Notes: generated by a model from the sequence alone, not told the origin. 64,000 nt of DNA from Sisyra terminalis (GCA_958496175.1 OY292277.1:6138001-6202000), one strand, 5' to 3'; positions 1 to 12,098 are shown, numbered from the stretch's first letter. Program-made: numbers and translations.

Positions 1-1424
1 GCAGCACCTTGCAGGTTTAAATAGAGCAAATACTTGAATTGTTTTTTATTGTATTTTTTAGCTTAAAAGCTTAAAAAAAATTCCTTGCTAAGATTGATAT
101 TTCCTGACTATTCCAGAATTGTTTAATTCCCTGACATTTCCCCATTTTCCAGGTCAATTGTCACCCTCTTGTATCAACACTTCGTGATTAAGAAATAGTT
201 TTCAAACTATTGAATATCTCCAATTTTTTAAGAGGCTACCATTAGTTTAGAAAAAAAAATCAACTATTTTCTCTTGTTTTCATCATAAAATCGTTAAGAA
301 GTTTGTATTAATTTTGATGACCTCTATTATTTTAATATTTCTACAAACATTGTAAAAGTTAAATATTTAGTCGAACTTATTCAATACCTTTAATATTAGG
401 TGTACCGGAAAGGTATATCGTATTTAAACCAATAATCATTCAATTGCCATTTTTCTGATCATAAGTTATTTCAAAGTGGTACTAAAGACATTTTATGATT
501 AGAGTAATTTATCAACTTAGTAAAAATTCCAAAATATTTTTTATTCCGAAATCTAAATTGAAATGGTAAGACCCAAAACCCGAAAGAATATAAATTCGGT
601 AATGTATGCTTTTCGAGTTTCACATGATAGCAACGCAAAGTTGTTACTAAAAACATTTTCAATGTTTATCCAAGTGCATTAGATGTTCATTAATGCCAAA
701 TAATTTTTTTTAAGTTCAAAGTCAATAATTTTCATTTCTTCAACTGATACCAACGAAACATGATAAAAAATTTAACCAATTAAAAATTAAGGGGGCAAAT
801 GGTTCCAAATTTATGCCAGAAAGTTGAAAAGCAATCAAATAATCTTAATCAATTTAAATCGATTGGCCAAATACCCAAAAGTGTTCAAAAACTATTACCA
901 GATAAAATGCTATGCTGCAACAAGGTAATACAAGATCCTTCTGCAGAAGAAAAGTCCTGGAAAACCCTAATTAATTCAGAGGGAGGTGATATTGGCGTAC
1001 CCACTATAATCGTCCAAAGTTATATTATGAGATTTCTACTTATTTCAATCGTTACCACATTTACTAAGTGGTAAAAAAATTAAAAACTTAAGTGATATTC
1101 AAAATGTAATTTTTTGATATTTTTCTTAGTAATAAATTGATTTTTACTGATTTGGCATTAAAAATTTGCACTTTTAGATGTCAAACCGTTGATACTATCG
1201 AGGCTGATGATATCATTGATTTATAGTCAATAGTTGTAACAAAATTTTGTGTTTTAATTGTAAAAAAAACGACATTCTTTTCCAGTACACCTATTGTGTT
1301 ATTTATGAGATGTCTATGTAAATAATATCAAATATTCACTAATTTTTCTTAAAATCATCATTACATAAAATTACTTTTTCAAAAGTAATTCACAACTAAA
1401 GTTTTTTTTTTATTTTCAAATAAA

Positions 1425-1525
1425 TTGCACAATCTGCATGGGGTTGCAATAAGTGCATTCAAACCATGGACAATCACATGTAAACACTAGTCCCAGTTGA
1501 TTAGTGCTGTATAAGTACAAAGATT
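1425..1525 (+). repeat. Dispersed 100-bp repeat, copy 1
   Basis: About 100 bp here, from TTGCACAATCTGCATGGGGT to GTATAAGTACAAAGATT, recur nearly unchanged at 48169-48270, 47 kb away in the same orientation. In the second copy the match is followed by a degenerate CAA/TAA-rich tract. That is how the 3' ends of some LINE elements look, so these may be 5'-truncated LINE 3' ends. The family is not identified. Confidence 0.65.
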
Positions 1526-1597
1526 ACAACTAAAGTTGAAGGAAAAATTAATTAATTTTTTTTTATTGTTGAACCAATTTTGAAAGAGTGATTTTTT

Positions 1598-2455
1598 AAA
1601 AACGTTAAGAGACTTTTTTTGTAGAACATTAAATTTCCTTCAAGAATCTATATTGTTTATTTCTATATATTTATTTGTTCGTTAGTTACAAAATTCCAAA
1701 ATAAAGAATATAAATCTAAAAATTATATCAATGTCTGAAGCTTGATTATGCGGAAACTGCGTGTCTGGCAAAAATTTTCAAAAAGACCTTTTTTGTAGAA
1801 AATTTAATTTTCTATAAATATATATGCAAATAATTTTTTTTCCCTTAATAGTTTGACAGCATTGATGCAAAAATGAAAGCACAAATAAAAAATCAAAATT
1901 AAAGATGATAGAACTCTTAATATTAATATTAAGGGCTCAAACCTTTCCGATATTTTTTTTTTGTCACCTTGAACAATGTTTTCGATATACTTTTTAAAAA
2001 ATAAAATAGTCGATTTTTTTTACGTAAAAACATTAAGAGACCTTTTTTGTAAAGCATTAAATTCCCTTCAAGAATCTATATTGTTCATTTCTATATATTT
2101 ATTTTGTCGTTAGTTACGAAACTCCAAAATAAAGAAGATAAATCTAAAAATTATATCAATGTTTAAAGCTTGATTATTCGGAAACGGCGCATCTGACAAA
2201 AATTTTTATAGAAAATTTTTTTGTTGGAAATTTAATTTTCTATCAATATATGTGAAAATTATTTTTTTTACCTTGATAGTTTGACAGCATTGACGCAAAA
2301 ATCAAAGCACAATTAAAAAATCGAAATTAATGATGATAGACCTCTTGATATTAATATTAAGGGTTCAAAGCTTACCGATATGTTTTTTCTGTTACCTTGA
2401 ACAATATTTTTGATATACTTTTCAAAAAAAAAAAAAATTGTCGATTTTTTTGGCC
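1598..2455. repeat. Two-copy tandem duplication, period about 424 bp
   Basis: Unit 1 starts near 1598 and unit 2 near 2023. Both carry the same ordered landmarks: GTAGAACATTAAATTTCCTTCAAG-like text, a long stretch reading CTATATATTTATTTGTTCGT or close to it, a run around AATATAAATCTAAAAATTAT, and a GATGATAGA..CTCTTGATATTAAT block. The motif TTTTTTGTAGAACATT is shared with repeats at 13.7-14.7, 20.0, 35.7 and 49.0 kb, so the unit probably derives from a dispersed non-autonomous element family. Confidence 0.75.
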
Positions 2456-4017
2456 CAGTCTAATAGAGATGATTCAAAAAAGAGCATGAAATTCCCTGAC
2501 TATGACTGGAATTCCCTCATTATTCCCTGGTTATTCCGGAAATGTTTTATTCTTTGACTTTTCCTGATTTCCAGGTTGATCGCCTCCCTGTTGTATCTAT
2601 ACTTTGTGATACAGAAATAGTTTTTAAACTAGTGAATATCACTAATTTTTATAGCCACTAGTGGCTACTATCAGTTTTGAAAAAAATCAAATATTTATGT
2701 CTTGCTTTTCACCATATAATCATTTAGATGCTAGCACAAATTTTGATGACTTATATTCTTTTAATATTCTTACAAATTACTCCAATACCATATATATTTT
2801 ACGACTAAAGCTTTTAAGTAAATTATTTTAGTATTCTAAACTCTAAAAGAAAATATAGAAAACCCGAAGAAAACCTTTTGATTTTTCATAGCTGATACAA
2901 ATTTTGATGACTTCTAATATTTTAATATCATATATATTTTAAGACTAAAGATTGTAAGTAAATTATTTTAAGATTCTAAACTTCAAAATATTGAAAAATC
3001 GAAGAAAATCTTTTGATTTTTCCAATCTCAACAAATAAAGAATTATAAATTCATTCCCCAATTCCCACGATTGCTATTTTTTCTTCTTCTGCTGATATAA
3101 ATTTCGTTCTGGTTTCCTCCAATGTTAAAAAAATCATATCTACCAAATAAATTGTCGTACGTGTAATACAACTTTATGATATTTTTTTTCCATTCCACCC
3201 ATATCTCATAGCACTAAAAAAAAAAAAGTGCACGTTTATGTCCCATTTTTCAGCATTCATTCGCGGTTCCCGGGACGCATAGATCATCATAAAACTTCAC
3301 ACATACATATATATGAAAATTTCTCCACTCTTTCTATCAGTCGTGCCCGAAAAGCTTCTGAAATTTACACAGAGAAATAAATTTCACACATTTCTAATAA
3401 AGTTCCTATATATTATTATTGTTATTACGCCCAACTTCGTTGAGCAAATACAAGGTGTGCGATTTCAGTGGCATTGTGATTTATTGTTTCAGTGGAAATA
3501 TTTTCATGTTTCAACGCAAATTTTTTATGGACAATGTTAAAGATAGTTAGTGTAAGGGTTGTGATACGACCACCCTGCTTATATATGTTTATTGTTACAT
3601 TTATGATGATGTAACGTTTGGGGGGTTGGAATCATATTTAGTCTAAATGAAAAAAATAAAGTTGTCAACCCTAAACTTATGCAAATTGAGATGGATCGCT
3701 TTTTTTCTGTTCTGGGATATGTGTTTTGATTAAAATTTTACATAAATATTTATTGATCAAAAATATTGTGACGAGATGAAAGCTTTTCATTTTTCATATG
3801 AAACAACCGCAATTTGGACAAAGCTAGCGAATCGACAGATCGATTCCTAAGGATATCAGTTTGTATTCACTCAAGGCAAACGAACAGAGCTTTCCATGTC
3901 AGTGAGAGTAGGGGAAGATCCTTAGGGATGCTGTGGATGGATCCGCCTTTGAACGCCCCACTTCGAGTTACGCCCATTTACAATCCTGTTGGAGAGCTTT
4001 TAGACGATCGCAGTTTT

Positions 4018-4050
4018 AGTGCGAATTTTAGTCCCGAACTCGGGAGACGT
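4018..4050 (+). promoter_or_regulatory. ham: TATA-less Inr/MTE/DPE core promoter
   Basis: Seen in the sequence: an initiator-like TTTAGTG with A at 4018; CGAAC at 4035-4039, which is +18 and matches the first five bases of the motif ten element; and AGACGT(G) at 4045, exactly +28, matching the downstream promoter element consensus RGWYVT. No TATA box lies near -30. The exact +18/+28 spacing is what insect DPE promoters require. The promoter sits 182 bp before the proposed start codon of the PRDM gene on the same strand. The initiator is TTAGT rather than the best TCAGT. TCAGT also occurs at 3856, 3899 and 4074, but without a well placed DPE. Confidence 0.55.
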
Positions 4051-4199
4051 GTTTCACATCATTACACCAAGTTTCAGTGCCTAATTGTTCTAACTTGACA
4101 CAGTAATTGATTGTTGGTGATTATTGCAATTGTTGAGTGTGATGCGATGTGAATTTTTGGAAAGTTTACTCTCATCAAATGGTTGATTATTGCAAAAAA
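4018..4199 (+). other. ham: Proposed 5' UTR with upstream ATGs
   Basis: This is the leader between the proposed start site and the start codon at 4200. It contains an ATG at 4142 opening a 14-codon frame that stops at 4184-4186, and a minimal start-stop ATGTGA at 4147. A third ATG at 4179 is in frame with the main start and would add seven residues (MVDYCKK). Such upstream starts could dampen translation, but that is inference. Confidence 0.45.
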
Positions 4200-4206
4200 A
4201 TGTCTG
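4200..4206 (+). CDS. ham: PRDM/hamlet-like gene, first coding micro-exon (MS + split codon)
   Basis: The proposed first coding exon is only ATG TCT G, followed at once by a good splice donor, GTATGTT at 4207. The ATG has an A-rich upstream context (CAAAAAA) as insect start sites often do. The exon ends after one base of a codon. The next supported exon (15223) begins with the two bases AT that complete a GAT codon, giving MSDSSGDELEVL. An in-frame ATG at 4179 is an alternative start. Support comes from three independent agreements: splice phase, donor quality, and a DPE promoter 182 bp upstream. A transcript is still needed to prove it, because so small an exon could be coincidence. Confidence 0.5.
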
Positions 4207-4439
4207 GTATGTTAACTATTTAATTCTCCACTTAGAATCGAACAAAATTGCAACAATGAGCTTTGCATTGTTGCAGTGAATATTCCTCTATTGGCTGGAA
4301 AAATTAAAGTTAAAAATTTCTTGATAATTACTCGGAAAATGATTCGTTAATGTGTACGACGTGTTTTAATCATGCAATAATCAGCGGTTTAGTTTGCCAT
4401 TGCCGTATTATTATTTTTTTTTTTTTGTTCTGTAGTGGA

Positions 4440-4760
4440 AATATGTGTGAAAATTTTTTCACATGGATAGTTTAGCACATGGCCGCATAGAGGACAGGAT
4501 TTCCTCTGCGTATTTTATTCACCATCGATATAATATAATATAAGAGAAAACCGCAGCACGACGACGGCGTTATCTCTGTTGTGTGCGAGAAAACGCCTCT
4601 CACTTCACCAATTAATTGTTGACCGCATTGATAGCAGCCGTGCAATTAGCGCGGGGCAGCTAAGGCCTTTTTGGCCGCGGCCGAATTACATGCTGGGGGT
4701 GAGAGGCTGAGGGTGAATGGTGTGACCGCGGAATGATAATTGCGCTTTATCAATTTTTTT
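4440..4760. promoter_or_regulatory. GC-elevated island early in intron 1, candidate enhancer
   Basis: This is unique, non-repetitive sequence much richer in GC than its surroundings. It contains AACCGCA (about 4550) and GACCGCA (about 4621), which match the Runx/Runt site RACCRCA. It also has a palindromic homeodomain-type site CAATTAATTG (about 4608) and a stretch of GGCCGCGGCC near 4674. No open frame is convincing. Position just after the first donor suits a proximal enhancer or extended promoter. The function is inferred only from composition and motifs. Confidence 0.35.
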
Positions 4761-4934
4761 TTGTGCTGTGTTATCTCTTCGGCACTAAACCTCAAAAACG
4801 ATTTCAATTTGGGTCTCAACTAATTACATTTGTCGGCTAAAAATAGCTAATTGGATTATTTTGTTATTGTATTGTGATTGTTTGTCGTGTTGGGTTTTGT
4901 TGCTTCAATTGAGATCTCTGATCTAATTTTTGTA

Positions 4935-7900
4935 TGAAAAAACATTTTGGACATCCCTGAAAAATATTTTTTTCTTAAGAGTAGGTACTCAAGAGTACCT
5001 GAGGGTATCAGTGATTACCATTTAGAGTTCTTACTTTAATCAATTAAATCAAATATAATTTTGAATTTTTCAGTAAACTTTTAATTGTCCTCTTGGAAAA
5101 TTCAACTTTTCATCCTCTCACTTCTTAAAAAATTTCCAGATTGTTAATTTTTTCGAAAAAAGCATTAATTTATGGACTACTAAGTGAAAAAAACTTATGA
5201 TTTTAAATTTTGATACAAAAGTTATTGATCACTTTAGTGATTAGACTTAAAAATCTTTAAGAATCATAGGTGGATACAATAATTTCTGAATCATTCTATT
5301 CTTAGTAGAAAGTAGGTACTCAAAAGTATCTGAGGATCAGTGATTACTATTTAGGGACCTAATTTTAATCAATTAAATCAAGCATAACTTTAAGATTTTG
5401 AGTAAAGTTCAACTTGTCCATTTGGAAAATCCCGATTTTCACCCCAATTTTCTTGACTGTTTATTTTTCTAAAAGTACCAGAAAAAGTTACTAAAATTTA
5501 AAGTTTTTTATATGAAATTTTAAGCTTCTAGTATTTACAAAACTTTTGTCAAAAACTTATTAAGGTAGCTTCATTTCTTTGGTGAAAAAGCTTAAAATTT
5601 TTAAAAAAAATCATAGGTGGTTAAAAGACTTTTGAATCCACCTATTCACTAAATAGTAATTTATTGGCAGAAGATCATATTTCACTGTTATTAATTTTAA
5701 TTTTTACACATTTTGGACATCCCTGAAAAAATTTTATTCTTCGTAGTAAGTACTCAAGAGTATCTGAGGGTATCAATGATTACCATTTAAAGATCTAACT
5801 TCAATCAATTAAATCAAGCGTACTTTAAATTTTTGAGTTAAGTTTTAATTGTCCTCTTAGAAAATTCAACTTTTCACCCACTTCTCCCTTAAAAAAATTC
5901 CCGATTGTTATTTTTTTCGGAAAAAGCATTAATTTATGGACTATTTCGTGAAAAAAACTTATGATTTTAAATTTCTAATATTTCAAAAATTTTGATACAA
6001 AAGTTATTGATCGCTTTAGTGATTAAGCTTAAAAATCTTTAAGAATCATAGTTGGATACAAAAACTTTTGAGTCATTCTATTCTTAGTAGATAGTGGGTA
6101 CTCAAAAGTATCTGAGGATCAGTGATTACTATTAGGGATCTAATTTTAATCAATTAAACCAAACATAACTTTAATTTGAGTAAACTTTTAATTGTCCTCT
6201 TGGAAAATTCAACTTTTTGCACCATAAAAAATTACTAAAATTTAAAGTTTTTTAAATGAAATTTTAAGCTTATAATATTCACAAAACTTTTGTCAAAAAC
6301 TTATTAAAGTAGCTTCATTTCTTTGGAAACTAAGCTTGAAAATTTTAAAAAAATCATAAATAAATAAATGACTTTTGAATCCACCAATTCATCAAATAGT
6401 AATAAATTGGCAGAAGATTAATTTTTACACATTTTGGACATCCCTGAAAAATATTTTATTCTTAGGACTAGATACTCAAAAGTAACTGAGGTTATCAATG
6501 ATTACTATTTAGGGATCTAACTTTACTCAATTAAATCAAACATACTTCTGAATTTTCCCGATTGTTATTTTTTTCGAAAAAAGCATCAATTGATAGATTT
6601 AGTGAAAAAAACTTGTGATTTTAAATTTCTAATATTCCTAAAATTTTGATACAAAAGTTATTGATTACTGTAGTGATTAGGCTTAAAAATCTTTAAGAAT
6701 CATAGGTGGATCCAAAAACTTTTGGATCATTCTATTTTTAGTAGGAAGTAGGTACTCAAAAGTATCTGAGAATCAATGATTACTATTAAGAGACCTAATT
6801 TTAGTCAATTAAATCAAGCATAACTTTATGAGTAAAGTTTACTTGTCCTTTTGGAAAATTCCAATTTTCACCCCAATTTTCTTGACTGCTTATTTTTCCA
6901 AAAGTATCAGAAACAGTTACTAAAATTTAAAGTTTTTTATATGAAATTTTAAGCTTCCAATATTCACAAAACTTTTGTCAAAAACTTATTAAAGTAGCTT
7001 CATTTCTTTGGTGACTAAGCTTAAAATTTTTAAAAAAATCATAGATGGATAAAAAACTTGAATTATTTTATTCACCAAATAGTAATAAATTTGAATTGGC
7101 AGAAGATTAATTTAAGATTAATTTTTACGCATTTTGGACATCCCTGATAAATATTTTATTCTTAGGACTAGGTACTCAAGAGTACTTGAGGGTATCAAAG
7201 ATTACTATTTAGGGATCTAACTTTAATCAATTAATTCAAACAAAATTTTGAATTTTTGAGTAAACTTTTAAGTGTTCTCTTGGAAAATTGAACTTTTCAC
7301 CCCCTTTCCCCTTAAAAATTTTCCCGATTGTTAATTTATCGAAAAAACATTGTTTTATACAAAATTTAGTGAACAAAAGCTTGTGATTTTAAATTTCTAA
7401 TATTTGTAAAGTTTTAATACAAAAGTTATCATCTTTTGTAATTAAACTTAAAAATCTTCAAGAATCATAGGTGGATACAATAACTTTTGGATTATTCTAT
7501 TCTTAGTAGGTAGTAGGTACTCAAGAGTACCTGAGAATCAATGATTACTATTTAGGGATCTAATTTAATCAATTAAACCAAACATAACTTTAATTTGAGT
7601 AAAGTCTTAATTATCCTCTTGAAAAATTTGGCTTTTCACCCTCTCTTCCCTTAAAAATTTTCTCGGTTGTTTATTTTTTTAAAAGTAGCCAAAAAATTTA
7701 GTTATATTTTAATTTTTTTTTTTTTGAAATTTTAAGCTTCTGATATCCACAAAGCTTTGGTTAAAAACTTATTAAAGTAGCTTCATTTCTTTGGTGGCTT
7801 AACTTGTCTTCTAGGAAAATTCTACTTTTCACCCAAATTTCCTTAATTGTTTGTTTTTTTTAAAAGTACCCTCAAAAGTAACTTAAATTTAAAGATTTTT

Positions 7901-8090
7901 ATATGAAATTTAAGCTTCTAATATCCACAAAGCTTTGACCAAAAACTTATTAAAGTTGCTTCATTTCTTTGGTGACTATGCTTGAAATTTTAAAAAAAAT
8001 CATAGGTCAACAAAAGACTTTTGAATCATCCTATTCACAAAATAGTAATAAATTGGTAGAAGATTACATTTCATTCTTATTAATTTTAAT
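4935..8090. repeat. Higher-order tandem array, about 4 dimeric units of about 720 bp
   Basis: The landmark CATTTTGGACATCCCTGA recurs at about 4942, 5709, 6428 and 7131 (spacing about 767, 719 and 703 bp). A second landmark, GGTACTCAA.AGTA.CTGAG, recurs about every 350 bp (about 4983, 5312, 5747, 6088, 6468, 6753, 7170, 7510). Two types alternate: 'CTGAGGGTATCA' after the long spacer and 'CTGAGGATCA' after the other. This is a satellite-like dimer organisation. The core GGTACTC-AA-GAGTACC in some copies is a small perfect palindrome. The array breaks down after about 7680 into degenerate half units. Confidence 0.85.
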
Positions 8091-8190
8091 TTTTACCTCA
8101 TCAATCGATAAACAAAAAGTCATAAACTTGCATTCAATAGTATTAGTTTTGAGACTATTCATTCCATAAAAATATATATGCAAAATGCAC

Positions 8191-8204
8191 ATGCAAATGC
8201 AAAT
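8191..8204 (+). promoter_or_regulatory. Overlapping octamer (POU-type) motifs
   Basis: ATGCAAAT occurs twice, at 8191-8198 and 8197-8204, overlapping by two bases, within a short run of ATGCA repeats. The octamer is the classical POU-domain binding site. In such AT-rich DNA this can arise by slippage, so a regulatory role is only a possibility. Confidence 0.2.
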
Positions 8205-9228
8205 GCATCATGCACTCGTATGGTGGAACAGATACCAATAATACCTACGAAATGTGGGTTTGTATTTAAATTGGATTTCAATGCAAAATTGCTTCAGATA
8301 ATTATTCAAGACGACAATGTGCCTCAGATTTCAAGCTATTGAAAATTATACGTAAGATATCGAATCGATTGCAATTTTGATAATCAATCACATTTCATCA
8401 CTTTGTTATCAGTTCGAACCGTTTGATTAACTGCAAATCTATTTGCCAACAGAAAACATACACAACAAACAAACAAAAAAGTTGATAAATTCCATTTCAA
8501 ATATAAATTTTTACTCATACTTTCCATTCAAAAATTGGACAAAATTTTCTAAAGATAGTTATAACTACAAAGATCGCACACTATAGCACATCGTTGTTGC
8601 CTTAATTAATAACTATTTAATATACTTAGGAGATTATTAACAACATTTTCAATTAGCAATGGGTAATTATTTCACGAACATTGATAAATTTCAGTCTTAA
8701 TATAAATTTTTCATTAAAAAATTAGGCAAATCTTCACTCTTTTCTATAGGTAGATTGTTATAACTACAAAGACCGCACACAATAGTACATTACATTGTTT
8801 TTTTGATTTATAAAGATATAATATGCTGACGATAATGTTAACAAAATTTTGGGAAATTTATTGTCAATGGATAAGTCTTTGGCAATTACATAGACCGCAC
8901 CCGGAAAAATATTTCGTTGTTTTCTTGATACATTAAAGTTGTGAAACATAAAACTGATATCAAAGTCGCTTTCATATTTCTAAGCATTTTTTCGTTGGAA
9001 TACTTATTTTTATAAGAAATTTAAAATATCCAAAAATAATTTCAGTATCTTAACTCTTTGGAAATTTTGGGGTATTTCTATTGTAATTGAATTAACCATT
9101 GGGTTTTTTGTTTTCTTAGTTTTCAAATTAACAAATTGGGGATCTTAGTTGAAAATATTTTTCTTGTTTTTTGGATTTCTACCCTAAAAAAATTTAAAAC
9201 TTTAATCAAGTATCTGAAGTTTTATTTT

Positions 9229-10262
9229 CGGGTTTTCAATCGTATTTCACAATAGATTTTTAGTGCATCTTATGCTGACTGTAGCCCGAAAGGGGTGCTT
9301 TTGCGAATATTTAGTAAGGGAGGAAAAAAAGTTTAATATTTTCCCCAAAGTTTTGCTAGGAAAATGTGCCAATTGAAACACATGATTTACATTGTTAAAA
9401 ATAATTTTCACTAGTTTCTTACTAAAATATCCAAAGAAAGCTCAAATTGATTTGGACAAAGATTACATTTTTTTATATTTAAGGGAAGTAAATTTTCCCC
9501 TAAAATCATCCCTCAAGAAATTTTACTAAAGGAAAAAATTTTATATGAAATCTTGGCTTTTTACAGTTGAAATATGTAAATTTATATTTAAAGATTTGAC
9601 TTCAGTTTTCAATTCATAGCACTTACATTAACGCTTTTAAAAGCTCCTTCCTTTACAAAGAGATGCATTTCTATGCATTCCACTGATAATAAGTGTTTTG
9701 TATTCTAAATATATTTAAAAGTCATAATTGTGATTTTTTATAAGGGGTTTTTCAATCGAATTTCACAATAGATTTTTTGTGGATCTTATGCTGGCTTTAG
9801 CTCAAAAGGGGTGCATTTTCAAATATTTAGTAAGAGGGACGAAAAAGTTCAGTATTTTCCCCAAAACTTTGCTAGGAAAATACGCCAATTGAAACGCCAG
9901 AATTTTTACATTATTAAAAATAATTTTCATTGGTTTTTTACTAAGATATCCAAAGAAAGCTCATCTTGGTTTGGACAAAGATAATTTTTTTTTATATTTA
10001 TGGGAAGTAAATTTTCCCCTTAAACCATCCCTTAAGAAATTTTACTTAAGGAAGAACATTTTTATGAAAGTTTGCCTTTTTTACAGTTGAAATATGTAAA
10101 TAAATGTTTTGGGTTTTGACTTCAGTTTTCAATTCATAATCACTGAAATTAACGCTTTTGAAAGCTCCATCCTTTACAAAGAGATGCATTTCTATGCACT
10201 ATATAAAAAATAAGTGTTTTGTATTCTAAACATATTTAAAACTAATAATTGTAATTTTATAT
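9229..10262. repeat. Two-copy tandem duplication, period about 515 bp
   Basis: Copy 1 starts near 9229 and copy 2 near 9744, both with GGG.TTTTCAATCG. Both then read TTTCACAATAGATTTTT, an AAAGGGGTGC block, TTTGCTAGGAAAAT, TTGGACAAAGAT, GCTCCTTCCTTTACAAAG or its near variant, and a TAAGTGTTTTGTATTCTAAA block. There is no coding potential. It appears to be a local segmental duplication of unique intron sequence. Confidence 0.85.
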
Positions 10263-10608
10263 CAGGGTTTATTTGTCAATATATTTATAAAAATATTTCT
10301 GATATCTTTGGAAATACAAATATGAATTTGGTTAACCACAGAATAAAAAGGGATAAAAATGGTAGAATAGTAATTCTTTATAAATAGTCAAAGATTTAAA
10401 TTTCAATTGAAAAAATTATACATACGCTGTAAAAATGGAATTATAAGTATTTGCATATGCATGCAAACATACAAATGCATATAATCCGATGTCTAGTTAT
10501 AATAACGATTAAAAGCTCATTTTATCTGAGTAAAGCCTTATATTTTATATATTATAATATCTTCAAATTTCAATTAAAAAGGTTAAAGATAGCCAATTTA
10601 TATATAAG

Positions 10609-10684
10609 ATGGTTAAAAATGATAACACTATGGGGATTGTTCTTGAAATGGACTTATCTCACTTTCAAAATAAACGGTTCAATT
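10609..10684 (+). mobile_element. MITE family A, terminal fragment
   Basis: This is about 76 bp matching one end of the family: AAAATGATAACACTAT, then GGGATTGTTCTTGAAATGGACTTA-like text, ending in CACTTTCAAAATAAACGGTTCA. The same end is found at 57610 and 19486. The other terminus is missing, so this is a truncated copy. Confidence 0.75.
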
Positions 10685-10886
10685 TACTTATGCTAATATT
10701 GATTCCAAATTAAAGACATGGAGGTAAACTATAGAAGAATTTATTTTGCTAATTTATTTTAATTTTTTTGTGAGCTTTTTGAGGAATTGAAGCAAGGAAA
10801 ATGTATTATTTTATCCTCAAATTGGAACATTTAACAAATGTTAAATATATGCCTTGGCAAATTCAGATGCAAAAGTTATTACAAAG

Positions 10887-11159
10887 TATAATAATTAAAT
10901 TGTGGGCAATAAGGACGAAGCTTCTTGTGGAATATTATTTATTTTATCGCCAACGTTTCGTCAGTCATTCCTGACTTCTTCAGGGCTCAAAATTTAAAAA
11001 TTACTCCACAAATGTCATAAAAATAAGCTGTAAAATGACTAAGTATTTTTAAATTTTGAGCTCTGAAGAAGTCAGGAATGACTGACGAAACGTTGGCGAT
11101 AAAATAAATAATATTCCACAAGAAGCTTCGTCCTTATTGCCCACAATTTAATTATTATA
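10887..11159. mobile_element. Foldback element with about 105-bp near-perfect arms
   Basis: The left arm begins TATAATAATTAAATTGTGGG and the right arm ends with its exact reverse complement at 11159. The arms include CGCCAACGTTTCGTCAGTCA and its reverse complement, and stay near identical for more than 100 bp around a loop of about 60 bp (about 10996-11055). There is no open frame inside. The ends lie at TA, consistent with a TA-target MITE of the Tc1/mariner type. The near identity of the arms suggests recent insertion or arm homogenisation. Confidence 0.85.
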
Positions 11160-12098
11160 TTTAAAAAGACAAGGACTTCAACAACATGGTTAATACAAAG
11201 CTTTAATAGTTGACAATCTCAAGTTTCATTTTTTTTTCTAAACAATCTTAAGGTATTAGAAAATCAGCAGATGGAACATTTCTCTTTATTTTTCCATAGA
11301 TATGGTTCTATAAAAATTTAGTAGAAAATAGATGTTAATTACTTTTTCGTTCGACCTTAATTGATGCTTATTTCTTTAAAATTGTCCATACATTAAAATT
11401 CGATTCATTCTTCTACCCCTAAGAAATTAAACTTTAAAAGTAGCTCCTATCCTTATTGATTTTTATGAAATTCAGTCCTCAGATTATAATTACTTACCAA
11501 TTGTATTGAAAACACAAAATTGTTTAGCTTATTCATTTTGATGTAATTTAAGGAATATAAAGAATAAGGAATTTGTAATTTAACGAATAAGGAATACTTT
11601 AAACAATATAAAGGTAAGACTAACGAAAATATTTTCGTCCATATAACATTTAACTCGTAGAAATCGGTTAATTTGCAATAAAAAAACCATTTTGGTTTTA
11701 TTTGCTTTAATTTTTCACATATTTCTATTATAAATATAGTTGTTTAAATGCAGTTTCGTTAAATATTGGAAACCCAAACAAAGAAAGAAGTTAAAACTGG
11801 CATAGTTTTATGATATTGACAAAGGCTGCAACCCAATAGATAGCAGAAGACATAAGGAAAGATATGTACACAGATGTCTATTTATCTGTAGAGCTTTTAC
11901 GATGGGTTTATTAACCCAACAAATTAGCACAAAATAAGATATTCCCTTGCCATTTCTAACGACCAATGCAGTAGGTAGTGCTTTGTTGAAGATAAATTTT
12001 CACGGCGATTTATACAAAGGACATTTTTTTCTTCTCGTCCAACAATATTCGCTGGCCTGAATCTGGCAATAATGGAGCTAATAACATAACTGTTCCTG

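Larger units (their letters stand above)
1..4017. other. Upstream non-coding region
   Basis: This stretch lies before the proposed transcription start and contains no recognisable gene. It is AT-rich with many T and A homopolymers. Short open frames (for example 799-1074 + and 471-662 -) have no recognisable domain, and their composition matches the background. It holds a tandem duplication (1598-2455), a dispersed repeat (1425-1525) and a smaller internal duplication around 2790-3010. GC rises from about 3800 toward the promoter. Confidence 0.6.

Noticed and set aside
3814..4098. 94-codon frame upstream of the first exon
   Set aside because: It spans the core promoter and has no ATG at its start; the GC rise is better explained by promoter DNA.
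4935..8090. CRISPR-like array
   Set aside because: Repeats are hundreds of bases long and the genome is clearly eukaryotic; this is satellite-type tandem DNA.
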